DNA from: Motacilla alba alba
Taxonomy: Eukaryota > Chordata > Aves > Passeriformes > Motacillidae
NCBI RefSeq assembly: GCF_015832195.1
Contig: NC_052018.1
Coordinates: 58,713,666 to 58,777,665 of the forward strand
Length of the DNA: 64,000 nt
Direction of reading: 5' to 3'
The notes under the pieces were generated by a model. The model searched no databases and was not told where the DNA came from. It saw only the letters and a program-made list of their open reading frames with translations. Position numbers and translations under genes: made by a program. This document shows, piece by piece, positions 10,137 through 22,262 of this stretch; position 1 is the first letter of the stretch, and each line of letters starts with the position of its first letter.

Positions 10137-10202
<66 letters not shown>
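10137..10202. repeat. (TA)33 dinucleotide microsatellite
   Basis: Uninterrupted TA repeats run for 66 bp. Perfect purity suggests a young, length-variable locus. It could extrude as a cruciform, and its length may be under- or over-called in the assembly. Confidence 0.97.
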
Positions 10203-10210
<8 letters not shown>

Positions 10211-10770
10211 TATTATTAGTGTTTATATTTTGTAGGACTTTATCTGCTAGGTGCTGAACATTGGTGTCCTAAATACTGTTCAGAATTATGTAGAATAAAA
10301 AGGCTCTTCTCAGTCCCAGATGACACAGAGAATTTGAAAAGCCGCTCAGCAAGACTGCTAGTGATGTTAGTGCACCTAATTCTTGCCTGTGGAGGATTTG
10401 GGGTACTTTAGGATAGATTATCTTAAAAATTCTGTTTTGTTAATGTTTTCTAAAAAAATAAACTGAAGTTGCCACAAAAAGAAGTGAAATAAGAGGTCAG
10501 AAAAGCGCCTACAAAAAGTCAATAAAACCCAGAATAGTCAAAAATAAATTGAGAATTCACAGATGAAATGGGTTTATATTTTAAACAAAGTCTCCTGCTT
10601 CTCCATCTCCATACTAAGTAAAATATCAAGAATACATTTTTAAAGAATAAGTGGAATCCTCAAAAATGAGATAAATGAAATGAAAACTCGTTATCACCTA
10701 ACTGAATTAGTCTCATGCGAGATAGAGGAAAGCATTCCAGATTTCCTGTCTCCAGCATGGCTGTACATTC
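10203..10770. other. AT-rich intergenic stretch
   Basis: Nothing recognised beyond low-level A/T bias. Confidence 0.6.
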
Positions 10771-10781
10771 ATGCACAATTT

Positions 10782-10805
10782 TTGGTTTTGGTTTTTTGTT
10801 GGTTT

Positions 10806-10838
<33 letters not shown>

Positions 10839-10900
10839 GTTTAGTTTTGTTTTTTGGTGGGGTTTTTTTGGTAGTTTTTTTTTTTTTGGGGGGGGGGGTT
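10782..10900 (+). repeat. (GTT)10, poly-T and poly-G composite tract
   Basis: A GTT trinucleotide array (10808-10837, ten units) is flanked by T/G-rich sequence and followed by T13 (10875-10887) and G11 (10888-10898). The overlapping ORFs that would encode poly-Gln, poly-Cys or poly-Val on either strand come purely from this repeat. The T13-G11 junction is prone to sequencing error, so the base counts may be inexact. Confidence 0.93.
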
Positions 10901-13800
10901 TATCTACAGTAAGAACTAGACAATCCTGCTGCAAAGCTCCTGACAGAAAAGGCATTCTGCATTCTTCACTCATTTGTCAGCAATCCAGCACAACTGAAGT
11001 ATGGCCAACATCCAAAGAGACAAGAAAAATGGATTAAAGAGTCTGGGTTTTATGAAACCATACGGTGTCATCAGGACATCATCACTGTAATAAATACTGG
11101 ACAGAACAACCTTGCAATTATTAAAGCCATATTTTTAGTGAACATATACAGATGTTACAGTTTGAAACCTGCTACCACAGCTTTGACTCATGGCTATTAT
11201 TATTGCTTTCCTTTCCTACTCTGTGCGAGACAAATGCACAGAAATTCAGCCATTCAATGCCTCAAACTGCAAAGGAAGGTTTCCTGTATTAAAATATGTG
11301 TGAATTTAATTATTATTATTACTTGAAAAATAGCTTTAGTATGCATATGAAGAGCCTGTATTGGATACATGTGTTTAAATTTCAGACTTGTTTACACCAA
11401 TTAACTCTAAATAAAGAATAAAGCTAATAGACCTTCAAATCTGTCATGTTGTGACTAGATTAATATACTCAAGAGCTCTATCTTTTTTAAAGTCATGGCA
11501 CAAACTTTATGTAGATTGTCTCAACTCTGACTAGAGATGAGTAATTAAGTCATACTTTAACAGCTTTTTTATATGTCTGGCACATTTTCCCACTTATTGC
11601 ATACCTAACATTAACTACCTATACTGATGAACAACGAGATTTTCTTTAGCAGTGTTAAATGGATATTATCTTTCTTTCCCACTAGATTAAAAATAAAGGT
11701 CAGGCTGCTAAGATATAATGGAAACATGATGTCTAGCTCCTTCCAGAAACCAAAATGCAACCAGCATGTACAGAGAGTAAAGAAAGAGATGGGCCATGCT
11801 TTGAAGGCCACAAAGCAAATTTTTCACTTCCTCGCAGGAGGTCATATTCTTTTCATGTAGTTCCAGGCTTGTGTTCATTGTGCTGGGGTCTCAGACCAGA
11901 GTCTCTTTGCCCTAAAGTTGTCCTGTACTACAGCTGTTCTTTTCCCTACATCAAATGCTAAAGCTGGTCTCCTGTCCAGAGAGGCCTGTTGCCTTTCTGT
12001 GAGTTCCTATGTGAAGCCTGGATTGACAGAATGAGTACTCAGTCTGCCTATTTCCAAGAAGGAGACATATGCATATTTTCCATTTCTTCAGAAGTATTTG
12101 GGGAAAATTCAATGAGAGTTGTTTGTTTTCTGTGTTTCAGAGATATTGCTTGTAAGAAGATAATGATCTGATTTATTTTACGTATTTATCCAGAAGACTG
12201 AAAGTTTGAGAAATCCACCTTTGAGTTGAAAACTCAAGTCACTCATTAGCTAATTTGCTGCAAGCCAATTGGTTATAGTCAAAATAAGTTTTCCATTACT
12301 TTGTCATCCAATACCATTTCCAGAGCTACTTGCTAATCTAATTGACAGCAGTATAATGACTACAATAATCATCACATTTCAACAGCTCAATTTTTAGCTC
12401 ATGATTCCCTTTCCTTTTTCCCCTTGGGCTTATCTATTTTTTTGACATGTGAAGATCTGTGGTCTTCAATTTTACTTTAAGCGACAATCTTCAATATTCA
12501 TCAAAGTAAAACAATATGTCATATCTTTCAATCTGACAACATCATTCCTTCTTCTGTCTGCTGAAAATAAACTCTTTAATGATTCAGTTCTTACTGGCTC
12601 ATGGTATGCAGTCAGTCACTTCAGCAGAGCAATGATCTTTTCTCCAAGCTGCAAGTAGCTTGGCATGGACACCCTTTAGTGCATACACTCTAAGATGCCA
12701 TGAAAAAAATAATCAGGTGTAAACTTCACAGCTAGAATTGTTAGCTGTCTAAAATGTAACAGGTAGGTTTAAAATGTATTTGGCATAACTTTTAAGGGAG
12801 TTCAGCACCTTAAAGTGTCAGGCTATATGGTGGCTTTTTTTTGGTTATTTAATAGGTCATTAGGTAAAACCATGAAAGTAAAAATGGAAGGCAACATTGA
12901 AAGAAGCAGTAACAAGATCTAGATTGTGCCTATTATAGATCAGCTAGCTCTTTTGTTTGCATTCCAGCCAAGAAGCCTGATAAAGAAAGAAAACATTGCT
13001 GGTTTTTTGGTAACAATAATCAACAGGCTCAATTAATAAGCTATAGTGTAAAGGTAAAAAAAAAAAAAAATTTAAAATCAAACTTCTTCTCCTGAATTTC
13101 TGTGAGTTTTTGGGACAAGGTCTCCTACGCCTAGTGCAGTAGCATTTTATTTTTAGCCTAGCTTTCTTTTTCTCATGTAAAACATTGGACTACATGGAAA
13201 ATAAAAAATCACTGCAATTTTTCAGACAAGGATGTCAGTTGTGTTCATTGCTTCCATCTTCCTCACTATCTGGTACTGAAAATGAGTCTGTCATATCAGG
13301 TTTCATTTCAGATAATAAGGGAAGTTAAAAATTAACTGGTGCTCCTGCATTCACAGAATCCAACCTTTGTCAAGCAGCAGTTTCCTGTATATTAATAGAT
13401 TTGAAATTATTCAGGAAATTGGTTGAAAATGACAGAGTCACTGAACATTATTTTAATGTCAAATGACTCGAACAATTCTGTTGGAGTCATCCAGAACACA
13501 GAGGTCGAGGCTGCACTGCAGCATGGCAGCTGGTGTGCCTCAGGAGCTGCAGACAGTCTACTCCAGTTTGAAACAACTGATAAATGGAAAAGATAAAATG
13601 GACCACAGGAAAAAAATATTCTTGAAAAAAGCTATAGTAATATCGTGCTAGCATATCCCACAAATTCTAAACGTGGCAGGGCAGTCATTTGACTGCTGGG
13701 TTTAAGTCTATACTTAAATGTGCTAGTGAAAAGGATTCCTCTCTTTCATACACAGAGAGGTTTTCTGTTTGAGTATTCAGGAATGTTCATATCCTACAAG

Positions 13801-13828
13801 AGAGAAAAAAAAAAGAGAGAGAGAGAAA
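13801..13828 (+). repeat. A/GA-rich simple repeat
   Basis: A poly-A run is followed by GA dinucleotides (GAGAGAGAGAGA). Short and common. Confidence 0.85.
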
Positions 13829-16800
13829 TAAAATATGATTAGTCATCAACATAAATATTGAAATATTGAGTGATACTAATAATATAAAAAGTTCTTGGGA
13901 CAATGCCTACTCCTACAGCTTATATTTCAAATTTACTGATAGTAGGTGAGACACAAGTTTGTCAGCTTCATTTTTAGTTTTAATTCTGCCATATGAATTG
14001 ACCAGTAATTAACTCTGAAGCAGTAGGAAATGTAACAGCCTCATTTACCAACATGTGGATTTCATCTTCTGAAAAACTTAATCCATTCTGATGGTTTTCC
14101 AATGAAAAATAACATAAATAGGAACTCAAATAATTAATTAATAGATGGACCTAAGATTGTATAAGTAGTATCACCCATATTTCAAATCACTTTTCCTAAA
14201 CTAGAAGAGACCTAAGAGGCTTGTGTGAAATAAGAACCATATGCTTCTTGAGTTTTATTTCATGAGGTAAAAACTATTGTACTTTCATTCTGACACCAAT
14301 ATATGCATCTTTCATGTTGTTTTTCTTTACATAGATGATATCAGAGAAATCTTCTCTTTAATCAGTTTATCTTTTCTGAGTTAGCTGGTCATATAATTTA
14401 GCATGTGTGCAGAGCTCAGCCTGTATCATTTAAATGTCAGGGTCAAACTGTTGATATCTTGAAATTTTTTTATCACTTCAGCAGATCACTTTCAATAATA
14501 CAGTTGCTGCTGGATGATCCTTACAAAGACATTACTGTCAGACTGAAACAGGAATGCATATAATCCCATAGGTTTCTGAGAAAAGTAGCAATTTACTTGA
14601 GGAACTGGGCAGTCTTCCTAACACTGAGAGAGAGATCCTAAATCCTGGAAATGCAGAGAAAATTATGTGATTTTTGTCCAGACTCATTGCTTTGTTCACC
14701 AGTGCAAAAATTTTGTTACTCTAATGCCATTTATTAGCCTTAAGGTTGCCTCCACAGCAGGAAGTGAGGATGCAGTTGCCCCCTTTATGAAACATTAAAG
14801 CATTATTTAGCTTTGTCTAAAACTCTGCCTGGTTTTGGAGACTCATTTTCCATGGTCTGTAATTAAATAAAAAGTTTTTGTGGCAATGTATTCTAGCTAC
14901 ACCATGGTACATTTACATACCATTGTTTTACACATTATTTATAACGTACTCTGGCAATCATTTTGAATTCTTCGTTTTCCTCTGCTCTCCTCCCAGTAGT
15001 TTTGCATGTTTAAAAATAAGCAGTGAGTCTACATCTCAAGACAGCTGCTGGACTTAGGAACACCAGGGCTACTGCAATGGTCACATCTTTTTTATTCCAA
15101 GCAGATACTATATGCAGAGTGAAAGGAAAACAGAGTAGATTACTGGAAGATATAAAAAATGCCTATTCTATCCAGCACCTCTACCATTATAAAATAGAAT
15201 ACCCTCACTTAGATTTGCAGTTGGCAACAACTGGCAAAACTGATGAGAATTCCTCCCTCTTGGACAATTTCTTTGCAGCATAATCTTAGATATTCAAGTT
15301 GCTTGATTTTAAAGCAATTGTTTAAAATACCATTTATTGGGGTTTTTTTTTAATACCACTTGCAGCCCACAGACCTGGGTGATCCCAAAAGGACTGAAGC
15401 AAGGTTCCTAAAAGCCAAAGGGATCCTGGGCAGGGGGACCTGTACCAGTGACTCAGCATAGGATACCTCAGTTAAGCTTCCTGTGTTCCAGTTTACCCAG
15501 GTGGAAGACTGAGCAGGTCAAAAAAAGGAAGAGGATCTCCACTAACTTTTGTGTTGGAACTGAACATTCAGCCTGCATATTATAAATACTTGATTTTTTA
15601 AAAATTTGTTTTGACTCCAAGTAGAACTAAATACAATCTATTTTAGTTGTTTCATTTGTGAATGGACTTTATTTTAAATTTGCTGTAACTTCTCCTTCCA
15701 CCTCCCCCCATCACCTTTATTTCAGTCAGAAGAATTTGGAAGAAAACTGCCTATACCTGGCAATCACAGCAAAAATACTGCTGCTTGAATATCTTGGAAG
15801 CTGAGATGTTCCTTTAAGTCACTGAAGCATTCACAAGGCAGAATTTACATGACAAACAGGATCTGATCTTTCAAAGTCAAGATAAAAATATACATTATAT
15901 AAAAACAGTATCTTAAAATAGGTCTTGTATAAAAGACTGTAATTACTGGCCTAGGACAATATACTTGAAGATGCAATGTAGGCTAGGCTAAGACTCTTTT
16001 CAAATTTGATTTGGGCAATTCATACTCAGAATTCACATGTCCATGCCACATTTCATATATGCAAACTGTGTCCTTTGTATCAATGGGAAATATCAATCAA
16101 AGCAGTCAGCTATAAAACCCCTCAGAAATACAATGGTCCATCTGTATGTACTATATTATTTTATCCTAATTAATATTTGAGAAATATATTATTTCTGTAC
16201 AATTTCTATTCAGCATTTATGCTCTAACATTGCCTAGAAGTTGTAATCCAGATTACAGACTGATGTAAAACACTGCTGTGTTTAAAAGGAAAAAAAAATG
16301 AGTGGAAAATCCCAAAACTAAATACTTTCTAAGATAAATGAAATGCAAAGAAAGCCCCCAAAAGACCCACTTAGGTGAGCAGTCTACTCAAAAATGCTCA
16401 ATGTTCACTAAGTTTTACTGTATCAGATCAAGATTTTCCTCTGGAAACACTCCATTCCTCCTGTTCACTGTTCCCATTCTCACAAAATGACAGGTCCCTC
16501 TCCCAACATTGCATGTCTTGTGAAGTGCCCATACACTGCTTGTAAATAAACAAATCCTAGTACCACAGGTAATCCAGAAGAATTTGGAACGGAGCTCATT
16601 CACTAGGAGATTGAGGATCTGAGAGCTACTGCTTTTCCTTCCCTAGGAGAATTTCCCCTCTTCCTCAGTTACAACATTTACTCATATTTCTAGTATTTTC
16701 CCATAACATTTAAATTTTTCTCCACTGAGGACTTGCACTAACATTAAGAAATCAAATTAAGTAGAATTAACATACAAAAATTCTATAACACAAATCTGTC

Positions 16801-18152
16801 CTCGAACTTTCTTTCACTCAAGGTTTTCTTTCATTTTTAATTCCCTTCACATCTGATAGGGAATGCAAAGGACACTGGATACCGCAGAAACAAGAATTTT
16901 ACAGAAACATTAAAACTGCCACAGTTGCAGTTCAGAGTGTGTGATTTCTGCTTACTTTATTACAGATAAAGTCAAACGTTTTATATGAAAGAAAATCTAC
17001 GCTCTCAGTTTGCAGCACATCAATAACTCTGTAACCTTACACAGCTGAAGGCCATGGAGTAAATGTGGCTGCTCTCAGCTTGCTGTTCAAACATTTTTTT
17101 AAAAACATCTGCTTCTCTGTGCAGGAGTTAAAAATTATTATAAGCTTACAGCAAACAGGTATAGTATGTTAGGTGTAATCAGCCAAGATACACAGCTTGA
17201 GTTCAACAGACCTTGGAGACAGCCACAAGAAAGGTAAAAACCCCCAACTTTTCTGTTTTGGAAGCAACTGGCTACATTATTTACATCTTCAAATACTTAC
17301 AGATATCTTTACTGAGTAGTGCCACAGATAACAGTTGATAGAGACAAAGGCCTGAATAACAAGTGACAATTTGGATTACCTAGTTTGTTCTACCTTTTTT
17401 TTTTTTCTTCCATCAAAACTTACATTTTCTATAAAAATATTTGCAACACTGGACAACCAAACTCCTATGAGTGTCACTATCTCTGCAACTAAAATCTCAT
17501 TTTGGTCCTTTTACATATATGAAAAATTAAAGATTCTCTTTTTGAGACCAAAAATGGGGAGAAAAATCAGAATCATAAACTCTAGGGAATGTACTAGGTG
17601 TCTCTTTCAACAAGTTAGTTGAAGTTGTTTTCTATGTTGAAACAAAGTGACTCTTTGAAGCCACCTATCAGGTCCTCAGGAGGTACAGGTTGTGTCTGTG
17701 TGCTGCTAAATAAAATAGGGAAGAATTAAATCATCAGACCTCTGCTTGTCCCTACGTCTGGCTTCTTTATATTGTTTCTGCAGAGTGTTTGTGGGTGTAC
17801 TTGGGTGTCAAAGGATTCAAAGACTATGAATATGCATAGTAAGGAAGGGATGAACAAACATTAAAACCCATATTCTTGGTCTGAAAATATTGTGTAAACT
17901 TTTCACAGAGTCCTAAATGTTCACCCCAGGAAAACCACACGAATTGAAGTTGTCCAAAAGAGTGTTACAGCCTTGACCTTGGGGGCCTCTGTGTACATGA
18001 GACCTCCCAATGATATATACTGTGTGCTGGCAGATGAAAAGCAGTGGTTAACAGTTTAGGGGATTGCAAGGAACAACTGAAAAATCAGAACGATTTTTAT
18101 GGAAAGAAATACATTTCAAAAAATGTACTTCTGTAGACTTGTTTACTTTAAT

Positions 18153-18184
18153 CATTGTATAAGATTGACATTGTATAAGATTGA
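18153..18184 (+). repeat. Perfect 16-bp tandem duplication
   Basis: CATTGTATAAGATTGA occurs twice in direct succession with no mismatch, which suggests a recent duplication by slippage or end joining. Confidence 0.95.
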
Positions 18185-21100
18185 AAGGATATAATGATTC
18201 TGAATCATAATCTTAGCTACTGGTAAGAACCCTGAAATCCAAGGCACACTTTCACCAGTGATTGCATTGATACATTAACCTAAAAGAAATTTTATCATTG
18301 CCAGGTATTTGAAGAATATTAAATATCAAAATATTTCCCACATATGAATAAATTGTAATGTCAAGCTGTGTGACAAAAAATAACACCTGGACATAAAATA
18401 AAATATGTTTGAAGTGCATTGTATTTTAATGTTTCAAATGTTTCCTATCAGTATTACTTTCTCATGATGTGTGGCTGCAATGTAACTTTCCTGCATGAGA
18501 ACGAGAATCCAAGAGAATTTCGTGGCTCCATTTCTAGTTCACTTTCTACTCTAGTCCCAAATAATGTCTGAATACTTTACTGGTTGGAGAAAAAGCAGAA
18601 AAAATCTCAACTTCTAGACCTGTATCTTGTCTTTCCTCCATTGTACCAGTAAATATTTTGAGCTTTGGGTATTGGAATGAACATCAAATTGAAACAAAAT
18701 TCAGAGACAGTCTGGCAGTAGTCCTTGTGGAAGCAAATCTCATCATGGATCATGTATCTGGCTGCTCTGGCTGCTGCAGATGTGTGTCTTGGGATATCCC
18801 CAAAGTAGAATCCAGGCTGTTGCTGGCATGTTACAGATGGGATACTCAGTGGTAATGCTTCGGCTTAGGAATTCCCAAGAGGCACTCGCCAGACTCGTGT
18901 TTTGAAGTGCTTTGTTGTAGACGGGAAGTCTTTGTGAGTTAGAAGACAAAGTGTTTGCCTTGACAGGTTGAAGACAAGAAGAACAAAAGACTTCTCACCC
19001 TTGTTCCTCCAAGAACCTTAGAGAGCAAAATTCAAGACTTCACCTTAGATTGAAAAAGAGAAGATGAAAAGCTTTTCACATGACTGCCCAAGCTGAGATC
19101 TCTTTTCCAGTATGTGCAGTCACAGAGGGAATGTGTGGGCCCTTTATTTATTCTTTTGTACAGAGCTTTTCATGATGCAATCCCGTCTTTGAAGAAGGTG
19201 ATAAGAAAATGTACAGATATAATAAAACCAATTAAAAAGAAAAATGCGTATATGGTTTTAACATATATTATTGTTCTCAACTCAGCAACTTTCATGCAGA
19301 GAATTTTATCAGTTTTAAAGAAAAAGATTGAGTGGAAAGGATCACAAATTGATTTTAAATGGTTGCAAGAACAAAAGCTACTGGGTGGCTGGCTTTTTTA
19401 TTTTTTTAAGCATAGTGTGAATCAGGCAAGATCTAAAAATAAGAAAGATCTAGCTAAATGCAAAACACATACTCTGTTCATGAGACAAATCTCAAAATGA
19501 AATACAATAAAATTATCAGCCAGTAATGAAATAAAGAAAAGAAATATAGATCTGTGCCTGCTGTTCAGAATGTGAGAAATTTAATCATGACTTGGCTAAG
19601 TGAAAAAATATATCAAATTCCTCCAGAGGACATTGTGTATAAACAGTTAAAGGACTGGCATGTACAGCGTTCTACTATACATTTTTCCAGATAAAAGTAG
19701 CAGAGCATATATTTACTGTGATGCTGTAATAGTGAGTGCAATTCATGAACTAGCTCCGTTTTTCTGAAGTTGGATATGACTAGAATATCCTTTTGGCTTG
19801 CAAGTGAAACATTAGTAAAATTGAAGGCCTTCAAGCAGTTCAAAATTCATTTGAACAGTCTTACTAACACTGAGAATTCACCTTTGATAAGAAAGGACCA
19901 AGTCTAGAACATATTCATGACAATAACACATTAGTACTAACATACTAGCAATTTTTTTAAAACAAGCACCTTTAGAAGCCAACATTCGCCTGTGTTTTTT
20001 GTTGAACTCTAGCATTTTTTTTCATCAAAGGCCTGATGTTGTGCCACACATTCATAACTGGGACCAAAAGAGGGTTTTGCTACCTGAAAAAAATCTGGGA
20101 CTGCAATTCTACCAATTCTTCTCAGAAGGGATATGTGTAGTGTCACAGTTGCAGTTATTTGGAGAGGTTATGTCATGTCGTCTGTTTATATCAAGAGCAC
20201 GACCAGATAGGTGCAACTTCAGGTAACACTGCCTGATGAGAGCAGGAAAGGAATTGCATGCAGCCTGTTCTGTTTCCTACACAATGCAAAAAAACCCCAT
20301 GGCTATGACAAATAAATTCAATAAACCAAATAACATTTGACTTCAGAGTCTCAAAACCAGTTTCTGCAAAGTAAAGGTCCTGGTTTCATGTCCCTCTCTG
20401 TCTGCAGTGCATAAAGCAAAATTATTAAAACAGCAATGGGTTTCATACTCAGCCTGCATCCCACTATTTCCTCGCCAGTATCTCTAAGCTTTGTCCACCC
20501 AGTTGCTTTCCTCCCCACACTTGTGAGTTTGGCTGCAAAATGCTGCAGCCTTTCTGGTGCTCCCAGTGTCTGCCAGTGTGCTTTAAACCCACTCACTCTC
20601 ACTTCTGCCAACCTCAGCATGTGTAAGATTTTAGAATTTGTTTTGTTTCTAAATTCAGGGATGATAAGGCTGCAGGCCACTAGCTTGTTTGGACACAGGT
20701 TATTTTGCTTCTGTCTCCTCTATTCTCCAGTGCCACTTGAGGATAAATAGCAGCTCTTCTTTGTTCTTTGAAGGACTTGATATTTGAAGTGGTTTTGTTT
20801 CCTGTTGTTTTTCCCTAAGAGCTTCCTGTGATTTAGCTCCATGCATTCAGGCTGGATAATAGCAAGGCAGTTTGAAGTCTGCATATTTGTAGTAAATAAA
20901 GCAGATATCATCTTTATTCTGCATGGTATATACTAAAGCAAAAAACTAATAAATGCCTAATTGCTCCTTGTATTTCTAACCTTTGACATGGCTTACTCAG
21001 ATTTTTAACCAAACAAAAGGGAAAACAGTAAGTGGAGTTTCATTTTGAAAAAAGCCTTCATTTAGTTTGTATAGATATTTGTTTTTCTGGTGTGTTCATG

Positions 21101-21922
21101 TTCTTTAAAAAGCACATTTTCTATATCATTCACTAAGCAAATAAAATAAAGACTGTTGACCCCACAATGTTCTGCAGATGAAAGAAGGGAATAAAATCAC
21201 ACCTCCTCAGGTTTTTTGTAATTCAATTCTTCCCTTGAGAAAGGACCTAGGTACTCAGCTATTAATGTTACACATAAATGAAAGAAGGTTTTCATTACCA
21301 TCCACACCAGCATCCATATAATTGTGTATATTGTTTTCCTTTTAGAAATTTTGTTGGTATTTTTTAGTCATTAAATATCACATTTTCTCAACAATTCTCA
21401 GGGGAAAACAAAGGCATCTGAGGAGGAACTAGGAAATAGAAAAAAAAAACCTAAAAAAAAATATATAAAATAAAATAATTTATTAGTTGCTCCTGACTAG
21501 CAAAGAGGAAATCATGGCTCTGATTAACTATTCTTCTGGATAAGTAAACAATAGAATTATTGAAAAAAGATCAGATGAAAATGTGCTAAAAACTTATCTG
21601 AGAAAGAGCATCCACGTCAGAAGGAGCCTTGACATTAATTGTAACAGAAACAAGTCCAAAGCTGGTAAATTCCTATTGTGCCTTTCTTACAGGCTTCATC
21701 TGCAACTACCCTCAGGACTGACCTAACATGACACTAAGATAAAATGGCAGGACCTTAAATCAAAGACCAAACCTTAGAATACTGTCATGATTTTCTGTTC
21801 TAGTGTCAAATCTTGCTGCTGAGAGACGCTGTAGAAAAATTACATGAATGCACAAACATCTACATGATACTTTTGTCTGTTAGAACATGAAACAAGACAT
21901 GGAAGGATGAGTTTTCTTGGGT

Positions 21923-22262
21923 TGTAGAGTTTGTAATTAGATTACATTGAAAGAATATAACAAATTGTAACAGCTAAATAATCATCAAGAAGTCAGATGG
22001 ACAAGGGGAGCATTGAGTGTGTGGTGAGATTATAAGGGATCAACCACAACTAAAATTTTTGAAGTTGACTGAATTGGAGTAACAAGGCACTTTGTGATGT
22101 CTGATCACCCAAAGATGGACTGGACAGCCAACCCAGGAAAGTGCTAGTCAGGAGTTTTGCATATTTGTATGTCTCATCTGGGTCCCACACCAACTATTTT
22201 ACTTTAAAATTTGCCTTGGCAGACGGACTCTGTCTGCTCTTTTTTCAGGTTAACAGTATTAT
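21923..22262 (+). mobile_element. Candidate ERV LTR
   Basis: The segment opens with TGTAGAGTTTGTAATTAG and contains ATTATAAGGGATCAACCAC, GATGTCTGATCACCCAAAG, TTTTGCATATTTGTATG, CTCATCTGGGTCCCA and then TTTAAAATTTGCC with GGACTCTGTCTGC. This order looks like a songbird LTR with a TATA-like box and an R-region start. The 3' end is not clear (no obvious CA end), and no target duplication was found, so the boundaries are approximate and the family is unnamed. Confidence 0.42.

Larger units (their letters stand above)
10910..21922. other. Long AT-rich stretch without recognised genes
   Basis: No gene, RNA gene or clear transposon was recognised in this 11 kb. Small simple sequences are present: A15 at 13056-13070, an A/GA-rich tract at 13801-13828, and poly-T near 17395-17406. 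A perfect 16-bp tandem duplication lies at 18153-18184. The longest ORF of the window (19114-19500, 128 codons) lies here but has no family pattern. The segment at about 12240-12430, with balanced composition and TAAT-rich motifs, is the kind of sequence that can be conserved non-coding DNA, but this is only an impression. Confidence 0.55.

Noticed and set aside
10713..10973. ORFs with poly-Gln, poly-Cys, poly-Val and Phe/Gly-rich stretches
   Set aside because: They are translations of the GTT/T/G simple repeat on both strands.
20351..20750. Overlapping 109- and 104-codon ORFs on opposite strands
   Set aside because: Mutual shadows of a slightly GC-richer patch; neither shows a protein-family pattern.
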